From Saliterribacillus persicus (lineage in GTDB: Bacteria; Bacillota; Bacilli; Bacillales; Amphibacillaceae), in the NCBI RefSeq assembly GCF_003337485.1, contig NZ_QPJJ01000002.1, positions 288,363-352,362 on the forward strand: 64,000 bases of DNA, in the 5' to 3' direction. The notes below the pieces were generated by a model that saw only the letters and a program-made list of their open reading frames with translations, was not told the origin of the DNA and did no database searches. Below, piece by piece: positions 9,590-18,665 of the stretch (positions are counted from its first letter, which is position 1; every line of letters starts with the position of its first letter). The translations under genes were made by a program, and so were the position numbers.

Positions 9590-10588
9590 TTAACCAAAAA
9601 TAACATATCCCACTACAGCCAAGTAACTAATTACAGCTAATAGAGCAGGTAGAATGTACGTAAAGGTATTGAGCGTACGATCCCTTTTAATAATCAGCAT
9701 AATGATTGCTGTCAGGAAAAAGTTAACTAACGCTATAAATATGATGTCGTCACTGGTAGCTTCCCAAATACTACCGTCAAAATAGAATCCGTCACCAATT
9801 GCTACCACTAAAACATTAAAAAGGTTACTACCAAGAATGGTACCAAGCGCCATATTTATATTGGCTAATCTTAATGCCGTGAAGGTACTCATGGCGTCAG
9901 GGATAGAGGTCGTAAACGCAACTAAAATACTTCCAATCAGTGTTCCACTCAAGCCTGTACTCTTAGCCATCTCGTCACCTGAAATAGCAAGGGCACTACC
10001 GGCAACCAAAATAATAATCCCATATAATACAAACCCTGTTACTGCTTTTTTTAGGTTTAAAGACATTTTCTTAGGCTTCGCTTTCGGTTCTGGTTTCGAT
10101 AAGGCAGATTCACTATTTTGCTTCTTAGAAGTTAGTCTCATTCCTATGAAATATACTAAAATAACAGTTAAACTGGTCATACTTACATTGAAAACAGTAA
10201 ATGAAAAGTTAACTGCAAGCCCTACAGCTGAAATGATACATAGTATAAGTGCAATAAGCCCGGTATAGAGATGATCGTCGGATACGCGAAGAAATAGCCG
10301 TTTTTTTCGAAAATGAATATCCAAGATAAACAAAATAAAAATATTAAACATGATCGTACCTAATCCGTTTCCTACGGCGATATTAGCATTGCCAATAATA
10401 CTTGCAGACACGGTAGTCGTTAACTCCGGCAGCGAGGTTGCTACCGCTAAAAGGATTGTTCCGGCTAAAAATCCTCCCATCTTCGTTTCGGTACTAATAT
10501 AATCCGCATATGTCGCTAAACGCACAGCAGAAAATGCAGAAATAATCGCTGATATAATAAAAATGATAATAATGACAGATGAGCTAAT
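9590..10588 (-). CDS. Na+/Ca2+ exchanger family (CaCA) membrane protein
   Basis: A cation/Ca2+ antiporter with the two alpha repeats of the family: ILLAVATSLPELTTTVSAS with GNGLGTIMFN (repeat 1) and ILVAFTTSIPDAMSTFTAL with GTILGSNLFN (repeat 2), separated by a charged cytoplasmic loop (SKKQNSESALSKPEPKAK). About ten membrane segments. The first ATG-like codon is GTG at 10525, but that would remove most of the first helix and has no ribosome site. The frame stays open upstream through SSSVIIIIFIISAIISAFSA to a TAA at 10592-10594; GAAGGGAG lies at 10599-10606, and the only plausible start in between is ATT at 10588. Family assignment is firm, the start is unusual and therefore uncertain. Confidence 0.8.
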   Translation of the reverse strand: MSSSVIIIIFIISAIISAFSAVRLATYADYISTETKMGGFLAGTILLAVATSLPELTTTVSASIIGNANIAVGNGLGTIMFNIFILFILDIHFRKKRLFLRVSDDHLYTGLIALILCIISAVGLAVNFSFTVFNVSMTSLTVILVYFIGMRLTSKKQNSESALSKPEPKAKPKKMSLNLKKAVTGFVLYGIIILVAGSALAISGDEMAKSTGLSGTLIGSILVAFTTSIPDAMSTFTALRLANINMALGTILGSNLFNVLVVAIGDGFYFDGSIWEATSDDIIFIALVNFFLTAIIMLIIKRDRTLNTFTYILPALLAVISYLAVVGYVIFG

Positions 10589-11009
10589 GAGTTATTGACT
10601 CCCTTCTCTTACGAACAACAATTTGCATAATCCTAGCTTAATACAAAACCCTTTACCCACTTTTAGGAAAAAAGGTTTGAATTTATATCGAGTTTACCCC
10701 TGCCAACTATAGTAGCGTGCTAAATCCACAAGGCTTATAAACCATTTCAGTAGTAATAAATAAATGAGCTTCTTTATAACTTTGAATCCGGTCCCACATG
10801 TGCATTTTTGTTTAATGTTTTATTTCTAGTTTGTTCCTATCTTTAAATTTTATATGCAACACATTTTTCTTTACGGAGACCCCTTCCCCTTTTCAGTCTT
10901 GTTTAATCTCATACCTGCTAAGAGTCATTTATCAAACAGTTAATATAGAAATCCTGTATATACTTGTTCAACCTGGTTCGCAGCACTAATTTGGAGACGA
11001 CCATAAATT
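10589..11009. other. Intergenic region upstream of the exchanger
   Basis: About 420 bp. It contains the exchanger ribosome site at 10599-10606 and no other recognisable gene, repeat or RNA. Confidence 0.4.
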
Positions 11010-11050
11010 AACAAGAGCTCCTCAAAATTCTATTAAGAGGAGCTCTTGTT
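11010..11050 (-). terminator. Strong hairpin after the 88-residue membrane protein
   Basis: Perfect 14-bp stem AACAAGAGCTCCTC / GAGGAGCTCTTGTT (11010-11023, 11037-11050) with a 13-nt loop, followed on the minus strand by TTAATTTAT. It probably ends transcription of 11121-11387. Confidence 0.7.
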
Positions 11051-11120
11051 AGATGTTCAATTCTTATATTAAACTTTCATGTAATTGATGATTTTGACCT
11101 CTCTTTGGTTGAATATTTCT

Positions 11121-11387
11121 TTATGGTTCACTTATTCCTACTGCAATTAAAAGCAAATAAGCAACTACTAACACTGCGCTATTCAATATGATTCCCGTTA
11201 TCATAAACCAAAGTTTCTTAGATATTATAGCAAAGATTATACCTAGTACGGAAAACGATATAAGAACGCCAATAACCAAAGGCAAATTCACATTCGGGCC
11301 CCTTACTACAAAGAAAAAAATGATGCATACTACCACAGTGACGATTGAGAGAATCCCCATAATATTCTTTGTTTTTCCCTTAATCAC
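11121..11387 (-). CDS. Small three-helix membrane protein, unknown
   Basis: An 88-residue, very hydrophobic protein with segments near 9-30, 37-55 and 60-84. It starts with GTG behind a good AAAGGGGG site. I do not recognise the family; small DUF4190-like proteins of Bacilli look similar. It lies 54 bp after the end of the next upstream gene on the same strand and may be co-transcribed with it. Confidence 0.55.
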   Translation of the reverse strand: MIKGKTKNIMGILSIVTVVVCIIFFFVVRGPNVNLPLVIGVLISFSVLGIIFAIISKKLWFMITGIILNSAVLVVAYLLLIAVGISEP

Positions 11388-11441
11388 TATTTAACCCCCT
11401 TTAAAACAATGACCTTGAATAACAAATTTTCCACTATGGTT

Positions 11442-12791
11442 TTAAAAGCTGTCTATTTCAAATAGCTTGAAAAATTCTTCTTTTAATTCCGCTTCTTCAT
11501 AATCCATGCCTACTTCTAGTAAAGTACGGTCTTCTTCCGTTAATGGCTCAATTTTCATTGGAATGTTCTCCGTCTCCATCTTATTTTTTATTTTTATAGA
11601 TTCTTCAATCGGGCCTTCTCTATAACTAAAGGGATCAAATAAAATAGTATCTCCATTCTCCATGTGAAATTCAAAACTCCACCTAAATTCTTCACTTCTT
11701 GAAGTTCCTGTACCGAAGGATTCTGTTTTTCCATATAAGTGAACACCTTCTACTTCTCCCCACTCATACGTCTCTTTGGAACCAAAGCTAGAATGTATCA
11801 CCCCATCGGTTGCAATCGCCTGATAATCCTTAAAGCTCACGTATTGCACACCAGCAAATATAATAAAGGAAATGCTAAATACTAAGAGTAACTTTTTCAA
11901 GTGTTTTCTTTGAAAGATGATATATCCTGTCGATATTATCAAAATCGCGAACAGTGCGTATTCAATTACACTTATCCATTCATTGGAGGCTAAGTGTAAT
12001 AATATAAAATCAGGTTCGTATAATAAATCTTTTTTCCATTGATCGAAATTAATTAGGATCATAAATGCAATCGGAACGATGAAAGAAAGATAGAAATAAC
12101 CCCGAAATACAGTATGCTTATAAAAGTTTTTAAGCGTCACATCCTTAAGAAGGAACAGTCCAATCAAAAATGGCAGCATCGCCATGAATAAATATATGGT
12201 AAGATATGCACCCATCCCTTCCTCGCCTGAGAGTATAAACGCTACCAAAGCAAAAATGTAACCGATAAGCATGAGGATATTGCCAAAAACTACTTTTAAA
12301 GAACGCGAAACCTTATTAGGAGTGGAGAAATCATCCTCATTTTTTGTCGGCTTAGTTGTTTTCTTTTGATAAAAAATATCATCGATTTGAGAAAAAATAT
12401 TAAACAAATTCGAACTTATCGCTATGTAGCTCTTTTGTGCATTTTGACTCATACCTCTAATCAGTGGTGGACTCGCTTCTACCTTTTCATCGAAAGGTTC
12501 GTAGCTAGCCTTAACAAAAAAATCGACTTCCTCTTCCACCCATTCTGAATCTGATGCATATACGGACTGTAGCCATTTTTCATTCATCAAATCAACAGGA
12601 AGTGTATTAATTTCCTCACTACCTAGCTGCTCTAAATAACGATAAACTTCTTCATCCGACATCGTCTTTTTTTTCGTTTCGAGAATTTTAATTGTCTTTT
12701 CACGTAGGCAATCAGGTATACTAAAGTCTTCCATAAGCTGCTCTAACGATTTCAACAGATCAATATTCTCTAAATTCTCCTTTTTCCCCAT
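11442..12791 (-). CDS. Multi-pass membrane protein with acidic N-terminal region, unknown
   Basis: About 449 residues. The N-terminal 150 residues are soluble and acidic, with a helical bundle look (KSLEQLMEDFSIPDCLREKTIKIL). Six hydrophobic segments follow between about residues 165 and 325, and a C-terminal soluble part (VHLYGKTESFGTGTSRSEEFRWSF and on) resembles a beta-rich domain. I cannot name the family. A longer frame begins at 12848 with a poor ribosome site; the ATG at 12791 has GGAG 9 nt upstream and is preferred. No neighbour suggests a role. Confidence 0.6.
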   Translation of the reverse strand: MGKKENLENIDLLKSLEQLMEDFSIPDCLREKTIKILETKKKTMSDEEVYRYLEQLGSEEINTLPVDLMNEKWLQSVYASDSEWVEEEVDFFVKASYEPFDEKVEASPPLIRGMSQNAQKSYIAISSNLFNIFSQIDDIFYQKKTTKPTKNEDDFSTPNKVSRSLKVVFGNILMLIGYIFALVAFILSGEEGMGAYLTIYLFMAMLPFLIGLFLLKDVTLKNFYKHTVFRGYFYLSFIVPIAFMILINFDQWKKDLLYEPDFILLHLASNEWISVIEYALFAILIISTGYIIFQRKHLKKLLLVFSISFIIFAGVQYVSFKDYQAIATDGVIHSSFGSKETYEWGEVEGVHLYGKTESFGTGTSRSEEFRWSFEFHMENGDTILFDPFSYREGPIEESIKIKNKMETENIPMKIEPLTEEDRTLLEVGMDYEEAELKEEFFKLFEIDSF

Positions 12792-13074
12792 TTGAAACAT
12801 CTCCAGACTTTTCATATGCATTCTATTTAAAAAATACGTTTTTTTCATCTTTAAAAAAATAGTTTATTAAGCCTTTATTTTTTACCCTTTTATTTTAATA
12901 CGAGTAATTTATGCCTAAGGTTTCACATATTTAACATATTTTTACTTTCCATTTTTTAATTTAGTTAAAGATGAATATAACATATGCACGCTCACAATAT
13001 TTTCTTAGCTTTAAAGAGTACTTTATGTAAATGATTGGAATAACATTAATCACATGAGCTTTTTCAAAAAAAGA

Positions 13075-13103
13075 TTGACTTTACTAAATTATTCCTATAC
13101 CCT
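13075..13103 (+). promoter_or_regulatory. Probable sigma-A promoter of the metallophore operon
   Basis: TTGACT at 13075-13080 and TATACC at 13096-13101 are spaced by 15 bp, slightly short but usable. The Zur-like box starts 3 bp downstream, where a bound repressor would block initiation. The region upstream to 12849 is AT-rich and otherwise featureless. Confidence 0.5.
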
Positions 13104-13104
13104 T

Positions 13105-13125
13105 AAATCGTAATGATTATGATTT
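13105..13125 (+). promoter_or_regulatory. Zur box (zinc-uptake repressor operator)
   Basis: The core TCGTAATGATTATGA (13108-13122) matches the B. subtilis Zur consensus TCGTAATnATTACGA at every position except one (C to T near the 3' end), and the flanking AAA/TTT extends the palindrome to 21 bp. Against the Fur consensus TGATAATnATTATCA it has three mismatches, so Zur is the better reading. It lies between the -10 and the AGGAGG of the first gene, 18 bp before its ATG. Repression by zinc sufficiency is the expected behaviour. Confidence 0.8.
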
Positions 13126-13143
13126 GCAGAAGGAGGATATTAA

Positions 13144-14406
13144 ATGGCTCATTTGTTAATGATTGAGAGTTGGGTAGGCGCTAGTGGTAATCTATTACCA
13201 CCACTATTAAAGTCAAAGGGGCATACCTATACATTTATTACACGCAAGCCTGAACATTATCAATCTAGTATGAGTGTAGAGACACACCCTGTTATTCATC
13301 ATGCAGAGGAAGTTCTTGTCACAGAAACAAACAATGTAAAATCATTGATTGAATTTTTACGTCCTTACCATTTTGATGGCGTAATTACAGTTTGTGATTA
13401 CTATATTGAAATCGTCAGGGAAGTTGCAGACGCATTTCATTTACCCCACCCTTTTCCAAGCCAAGTGGAGAATGTCCGTAAAAAGCATTTGATGCGTCAA
13501 GCATTTGATCTGGCACAACTGGAAAACCCTCTTTACAAGCTTGCTTATGAATGGGAAAACGTAAAAAAGGCGGCATCTGATATTGGTTACCCCCTCGTAC
13601 TTAAGCCAGTTGACCTTGCCTCGAGTGCATTTGTCAGCTTAATTCAGAATGAAACTGATTTAAAAGAAGCCTATAAAAAACTTGAAGCATTCCCCCTTAA
13701 CTTTAGAGATCAGCCAAGAGAACGCGTCTATTTGCTTGAGGAATATATAACCGGACAAGAAGTCAGTGTGGAAAGCGTTACGTATCAAGGGGAAACAACC
13801 ATACTTGGCATTACTGACAAATCAATCACAGGCACACCTTACTTTATCGAGGATGGTCATATGTTTCCTGCGCAATTAGAGGAAAAGGTTACGCAAGAAG
13901 TAATAGAGTTTGTCCAAAGAGCACTTCAAGCCGTTAAATTTGATAATGGCATTGCGCATACTGAGGTGATGCTGACAACAGAAGGCCCAAGAATTATTGA
14001 AATAAATCCAAGAACAGCGGGAAATTACATTGTAGAACTGATTAATAGAGTAAAAGGAATAGATTTGCTGAACATATTTGCAGAGCTTGCAATAGGTCAA
14101 AAGCCGAATTTAACTTCTTCAAAAACATTGGTTTCTAGTGCAGCTGTCAAATTCCTTGTTCCTCCAAAAGCTGGTACTATCACCGAAGTTGAGGGAATAA
14201 ATGAACTAGAAACGAATGAAAATATTGCTCGTTATGTGATGGGTAACGTTAAAGGCAAGTTCGTTGCCAGCCCTATCGACAATGCGTGCTATCTAGGTCA
14301 TGTAATTGCAGAAGATTCCGATGGTTTAAAAGCTAGATCATTTGCCGAAGCAGCCATTAGGCGGATTCTGTTAAAATATGAGACTGACAACCAAGTAGAG
14401 GTGTAG
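13144..14406 (+). CDS. ATP-grasp ligase, first gene of the Zur-controlled operon
   Basis: A 420-residue ATP-grasp enzyme of the CarB/BacD-like class, which joins a carboxylate (through an acyl phosphate) to an amine. Visible are the ATP-binding lysine in YPLVLKPVDLASS (K154), the adenine clamp region VYLLEEYITGQEVSVE (196-211), and the Mg2+ binding IEINPRTAGN (285-294). The N-terminal 100 residues form the usual pre-ATP-grasp fold (LLMIESWVGASGNLLPPLL). It stands first, right behind the Zur box and AGGAGG, and 5 bp before the DUF364 gene. With an SbnA-like amino-acid synthase in the same operon, it most likely condenses two amino-acid-like units into a metal ligand. Substrates are inferred, not shown. 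Confidence 0.85.
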   Translation: MAHLLMIESWVGASGNLLPPLLKSKGHTYTFITRKPEHYQSSMSVETHPVIHHAEEVLVTETNNVKSLIEFLRPYHFDGVITVCDYYIEIVREVADAFHLPHPFPSQVENVRKKHLMRQAFDLAQLENPLYKLAYEWENVKKAASDIGYPLVLKPVDLASSAFVSLIQNETDLKEAYKKLEAFPLNFRDQPRERVYLLEEYITGQEVSVESVTYQGETTILGITDKSITGTPYFIEDGHMFPAQLEEKVTQEVIEFVQRALQAVKFDNGIAHTEVMLTTEGPRIIEINPRTAGNYIVELINRVKGIDLLNIFAELAIGQKPNLTSSKTLVSSAAVKFLVPPKAGTITEVEGINELETNENIARYVMGNVKGKFVASPIDNACYLGHVIAEDSDGLKARSFAEAAIRRILLKYETDNQVEV

Positions 14407-14411
14407 AGCGA

Positions 14412-15236
14412 ATGGCAGATGTATACGCTCATAGGACAGTTTCTGATTTACGCGATGCAATTTTGGATGGAGTTTACGGGGCAGACCCCGCTGAAATGGT
14501 AGTTACCGGCTCAGCATACATATATCAAACCACACAGTTCCCCTCTTCAACGACGAAGTATGGTAATTACTATCTATTGTTAAGGATAGATGATTATTTT
14601 GGTGCATGTTCACATATGCCCGATCAGCTTTCCTTGGAATTGACCAGTCAATATGCTGGTGCTTCTGTCGCAGATCTACTTCTAAAAGGAAATCTACCTC
14701 TTCAAATTGCGATAATGGATGCGTATCTAGGAACAATATTCAAGCATAAGGATAGCTGCACAAGAGAATTAAACATTCTTGGTGGAGACCCTATACAAAA
14801 GGCTAAAGAAAGAGACCATCTTATCGCAGAAGTCAGCCCATTCAAACCGTCTGAGAAGGTAGCTCTTATTGGGGTCGTCAATCCACTTGTCGATGCGATC
14901 ACAAATCGTGGTGGTATCTGCTTGCCTTGTGATCTTCAACTTGATGAAACCGAAACAGGAATAAAAGTGGAGAAAGACATGGAAAACGTTCTTGACCTTG
15001 CAGATGCAGTCATTTGTACGGCAATGACATTAAGCAATGGCACCTTTGACCGGATATTACAACGTACACGAGAGAAAAAAATCCCCTTAACCTTTTATGC
15101 ACAAACAGGCAGCGCAATAGTAGCTCAGTGGTTTAATCAAGGAGTTACCTCTTTGATTGCAGAACCTTTTCCATTCACTCAATTTAATGCAGATGCAACA
15201 AAGCTTTATGTATATGAGAACAGAAAGGGGCCCTGA
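14412..15236 (+). CDS. DUF4213/DUF364 protein (putative heavy-metal chelation family)
   Basis: A 274-residue protein. The N-terminal part (about 10-110) resembles the enolase-N-like DUF4213 domain, with the segment YAGASVADLLLKGNLPLQIA. The C-terminal part (about 140-270) is a Rossmann-like DUF364 domain: KVALIGVVNPLVDAI, DLADAVICTAMTLSNGTFD, FYAQTGSAI. Pfam describes DUF364 as putative heavy-metal chelation; no reaction is established. Its place as second gene of a Zur-type operon between a ligase and a methyltransferase argues for a part in making or handling the ligand or its metal complex. Start ATG at 14412 lies 5 bp after the previous stop. Confidence 0.8.
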   Translation: MADVYAHRTVSDLRDAILDGVYGADPAEMVVTGSAYIYQTTQFPSSTTKYGNYYLLLRIDDYFGACSHMPDQLSLELTSQYAGASVADLLLKGNLPLQIAIMDAYLGTIFKHKDSCTRELNILGGDPIQKAKERDHLIAEVSPFKPSEKVALIGVVNPLVDAITNRGGICLPCDLQLDETETGIKVEKDMENVLDLADAVICTAMTLSNGTFDRILQRTREKKIPLTFYAQTGSAIVAQWFNQGVTSLIAEPFPFTQFNADATKLYVYENRKGP

Positions 15237-15243
15237 AATTAAT

Positions 15244-16041
15244 ATGCAAATGAAACTGAATACGGATAATTTTCTACATTCGAACCCATTTTTATATGAA
15301 CTATTTCATCATGAAGATAACGATAGTATGGCTAAGTTTATTCTTACGCTTCTAAATCATTATAAAGCAGGTTCTAAAATACTCGATGTAGGGTGTGGAC
15401 TAGGGAGAGAAGTATCGTTTTTAAATCGTAATGGTTACGATGTATTCGGTCTTGATAATTCTGAGGAAATGCTCTCATGGGCGCAAAAGCGTTATCCTGC
15501 ATCAACTTTTGTTAAAGGGGATCAAGCAGCTTTTTCGTTAGCCCAATCTTTTGATGCGATATATTGTGTAGGCAGTACATTTTTGTACAATTTTTCCAAC
15601 GAAACGATATTACAAAGCTTAAGATGCTTCCGTGAACATTTACAAACTGGCGGATTGCTTTATCTGGATATGCGTAATGCTGCTTTCTTCTTAACCAAAG
15701 AAGGACAAAGATGGCTGTCAGAGGAATTAGTTGATCGGAGAAAAATGAACGAACAACTGGTTACCCTGCAAACTCGTTTCGAAATTGATTTACCTAACCA
15801 AATGCTGATGAGAGATTATTGCTGGACTGTCTCAGGACAAGAACCGGTGGTGGAACATTTACAGCATCGGCTTATTTTCCCTCAAGAGCTTGTTCTTTTC
15901 CTAGAGAAAAGTGGATTCCGTATCAAAGAACTCTTTGATGAACCAGCGCCACATGTGGATCACTACGAGCCTGAACAAAGGATAATATTTAATAATAACT
16001 TGCAAGGAAGACGAATGCAGGTAATTGCTGAAGCTGTTTAA
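15244..16041 (+). CDS. SAM-dependent class I methyltransferase
   Basis: A 265-residue Rossmann methyltransferase. Motif I is ILDVGCGLGREVSFLNRNGYDVFGLD (acidic end of strand 2 binds the SAM ribose), followed by FDAIYCVGSTFLYN and GGLLYLDMRN. A longer open frame starts at 15157 inside the previous gene, but AAGGGG at 15227-15232 fits the ATG at 15244, leaving a 7-bp gap after the DUF364 gene. It probably N- or O-methylates the product of the operon, as methylation often tunes siderophore-like ligands, or it could be a nicotianamine-synthase-unrelated aminoalkyl transferase. Substrate unknown. Confidence 0.8.
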   Translation: MQMKLNTDNFLHSNPFLYELFHHEDNDSMAKFILTLLNHYKAGSKILDVGCGLGREVSFLNRNGYDVFGLDNSEEMLSWAQKRYPASTFVKGDQAAFSLAQSFDAIYCVGSTFLYNFSNETILQSLRCFREHLQTGGLLYLDMRNAAFFLTKEGQRWLSEELVDRRKMNEQLVTLQTRFEIDLPNQMLMRDYCWTVSGQEPVVEHLQHRLIFPQELVLFLEKSGFRIKELFDEPAPHVDHYEPEQRIIFNNNLQGRRMQVIAEAV

Positions 16042-16093
16042 TCAGCTTATATGTCATTTTAAACCAATAATATATAGTAAAGCGGGGATTTTA

Positions 16094-17680
16094 ATGAAAC
16101 GATTTGGAATTATTTTAGCAATATTTATGGTTGTTGTAATTGTAGGATGCAGTGTGAGTTCAAGTAAGGATAATACGAATGACGATAAAAAAGAAAATAC
16201 CAATGCCACAGACGATCAACAAGAAGAGAAGAGTGAACAGCAAGAGTTGATAATTGCCGATCAGGAAATTGCCGCCTCTCTTGATCCTGTGGAACCTTTG
16301 ACCTCTAGTTATCTGCGAAACATCGGAGCTGCGGAAGCATTATTTAAAGTAAATGCAAAAGGAGAGGTGGAGCCCTCTCTTGCAGAAAGTGCAGAAGAAA
16401 TTAATGATACAACATGGGAAATTAATCTTCGCACAGAAGCCAGCTTTTGGAGTGGAGAGGCCATTGATGCGGATGCAGTGATTGCTTCTTTAGAACGTTC
16501 AAAATCTCTTGATTTACAAGCAGAGCCGTTTCTTAACGAGTTGTCTTTTACGAAGGTGGATGATTATACAATACAAGTCGAGACTGAGCATGCTAAACAG
16601 CCAGTTCCTCTAAATCTGTCCTACTATCAAACCGTAATCCATAATGCGGATAAGTCATATGAAGATATAGATTCAATGGATTTAAGCGGTATGTACAAGG
16701 TTACTTCCTTTTCACCTGCACAAAAAATGGAGCTTGAATTAAATGAAAATTACTGGGGAGAAACACCCTCTATACCAAAGATTGTCCATGAACAAATCAG
16801 TGATGCACAAACTAGAGCTCTTTCCGTGTTAAGCGGTAGTAGTGATATAGCGATTAAAGTACCAGTTACTAGTCTTACTCAATTTGCTGAAAGTGACGAG
16901 GCTGAAACGATTTCTGCTCCTCCAGCAAATACACAGACAATTTATTTGAATTTGGATCAGCCACAATTTGAAAATGAAAAAGTTAGGCAAGCACTATCCT
17001 GGGGATTGAATAGAGAAGAACTAGTGGAGCTTGGTGCAGAAGGTCAAAGTACCCCAGTCACGACTTGGCTAGCTTCTAATCCAACCTATGAAGAGGCTAA
17101 AAATGCTGTATATCCAGAGTATGATCCTGATAAAGCGGAAGCATTATTAGATGAGGCAGGTTGGGGCAAGGATGCTGAAGGTACACGATCTAAGGATGGA
17201 GAGACACTTACTGTGAAGCTGATGACCTGGGGAGATGATCAGGCATTGGGAGAAACCATTCAAAACCAGTGGACACAAATTGGCGTTCAGGTTGAAGTGC
17301 AGCATGGCGACTATAATTTAATTCAAACTGCCCGAGAAAGTGGCGAATGGGATGCTTCGATTGAGGCATGGAGTACCTTTGGTGACGAGCATGCATTATT
17401 GACGGGACAATTTTCACCTGATGGAAGTGGAAATTATGGTGGTTATAATGATGAACAAACAAATCAGCTTTTAGATGACTTGGCCGAAATAACTGATCCA
17501 CAAGCTAGACGTGAGTTAGCACTACAAATTAATGAACGAGTTGCCGAACAAGCACCTGTGATTAGTCTTTACCCTCGTCCACAACTTACAGCAGTAAGTA
17601 CAAAACTTAACGGATTCGAAGCCCATTTTAGACAGTTCGAGCATACTGTTCATGCTGGTCTGTCCTTTGGCACTGAGTAA
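16094..17680 (+). CDS. Solute-binding lipoprotein, Opp/Nik/Cnt type
   Basis: A 528-residue substrate-binding protein of ABC importers (SBP family 5). The signal peptide MKRFGIILAIFMVVVIVGC ends in the lipobox VIVGC, so the mature protein is anchored at Cys 19; a Ser/Asp/Lys-rich linker follows. Family marks include LDPVEPLTSSYLRNIGAAEALF, PSLAESAEEINDTTWEINLR and KVRQALSWGLNREELVELG. In the staphylopine system CntA plays this part and recognises the metal-opine complex. An in-frame ATG at 16025 is rejected because AAAGCGGGG precedes 16094 and the signal peptide begins there. Confidence 0.9.
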   Translation: MKRFGIILAIFMVVVIVGCSVSSSKDNTNDDKKENTNATDDQQEEKSEQQELIIADQEIAASLDPVEPLTSSYLRNIGAAEALFKVNAKGEVEPSLAESAEEINDTTWEINLRTEASFWSGEAIDADAVIASLERSKSLDLQAEPFLNELSFTKVDDYTIQVETEHAKQPVPLNLSYYQTVIHNADKSYEDIDSMDLSGMYKVTSFSPAQKMELELNENYWGETPSIPKIVHEQISDAQTRALSVLSGSSDIAIKVPVTSLTQFAESDEAETISAPPANTQTIYLNLDQPQFENEKVRQALSWGLNREELVELGAEGQSTPVTTWLASNPTYEEAKNAVYPEYDPDKAEALLDEAGWGKDAEGTRSKDGETLTVKLMTWGDDQALGETIQNQWTQIGVQVEVQHGDYNLIQTARESGEWDASIEAWSTFGDEHALLTGQFSPDGSGNYGGYNDEQTNQLLDDLAEITDPQARRELALQINERVAEQAPVISLYPRPQLTAVSTKLNGFEAHFRQFEHTVHAGLSFGTE

Positions 17681-17693
17681 TAGGAGATAGCAA

Positions 17694-18665
17694 ATGCTTC
17701 TCATATTTTCACGAAAGATACTAGAAGCCTTGCTCACACTCGGCTTGGCAACGTCCATATTGTTTATACTTATCCGCCTTGCTCCAGGTGATCCTGTAGC
17801 GATTATGATAGGACAGTCATCTGATGTTGCTTCAAGTAACACGGAGAGGTACGAACAGAAGCTCTTAGAACTACGGTCAGAATTTGGGCTAAATCAAACG
17901 ATTTTCCAACAATATTTCATTTGGATGAAACAGCTGATACTTTTCGATTTAGGCGATTCTATTCACACCGGAAGAAGCGTAATGACAGAAATCGCTGATC
18001 GACTCCCTGCTACCATATTACTTTCGGTAGCTGCTCTATTTATTCAAATAGTTCTGGGGATTTTGCTAGGCGTTCTGTCAGCTTTAAAATTTGGGCGGTT
18101 TTTCGATCATTTAACCCGCTTCTTATGTGTTTTGTTTGCATCTACGCCTGGTTTTGTGATTGGACTGGTGCTTTTATCCACTTTTGCAGTCACCTTCAGC
18201 ACTTACGAAATCAATACGGAGGCGAAGCTGTCACGTTTGTGGCTTCCTGCATTAACACTTGGAATGATCGGTGCACCTCAGTGGATACGTACCATAAGAG
18301 CAAACATGTTAACCGAATTTGGCCAGCCTTATATATCGTCAGCTGTTTCGCGAGGGTTAAAATATCGACGAATTGTCGAACACGCTTTTAAAAACACATT
18401 ACTTCCTATTGTAACCATGACCGGCCTTTCCCTTACTACACTTATAAGTGGCGCAGTAGTCATCGAAAGTATATTTTCATGGCCTGGAATAGGAAAATAC
18501 GCTTTAGACAGTATCCTGCTGAAAGATTACCCTGTGATTCAAGGTTATGCGTTGCTTATGATAGCGCTCGTCATTGTCATCCATCTGGTTATTGAAATAG
18601 TGTATTCCTTTATCGATCCAAGAATTCATCGAAAAGGAGAAGAAAATGTTAAAAAAGATTATTAA
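17694..18665 (+). CDS. ABC importer permease, NikB/DppB/CntB type
   Basis: A 323-residue permease with six predicted membrane segments, beginning ILEALLTLGLATSILFILIRLAPGDP. The periplasmic-type loop reads LRSEFGLNQTIFQQYFIWMKQLILFDLGDSI, and the coupling EAA motif region is SSAVSRGLKYRRIVEHAFKNTLLPIVTM (about 218-245). Pairs with the next permease to form the channel. AGGAGAT precedes the ATG. Its 3' end overlaps the next gene by 20 bp, so the two are translationally coupled. Confidence 0.92.
   Translation: MLLIFSRKILEALLTLGLATSILFILIRLAPGDPVAIMIGQSSDVASSNTERYEQKLLELRSEFGLNQTIFQQYFIWMKQLILFDLGDSIHTGRSVMTEIADRLPATILLSVAALFIQIVLGILLGVLSALKFGRFFDHLTRFLCVLFASTPGFVIGLVLLSTFAVTFSTYEINTEAKLSRLWLPALTLGMIGAPQWIRTIRANMLTEFGQPYISSAVSRGLKYRRIVEHAFKNTLLPIVTMTGLSLTTLISGAVVIESIFSWPGIGKYALDSILLKDYPVIQGYALLMIALVIVIHLVIEIVYSFIDPRIHRKGEENVKKDY

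Noticed and set aside
13105..13125. Fur box before the ATP-grasp gene
   Set aside because: Three mismatches to the Fur 7-1-7 consensus against one for Zur. Zur is the better fit, though weak Fur binding cannot be excluded.
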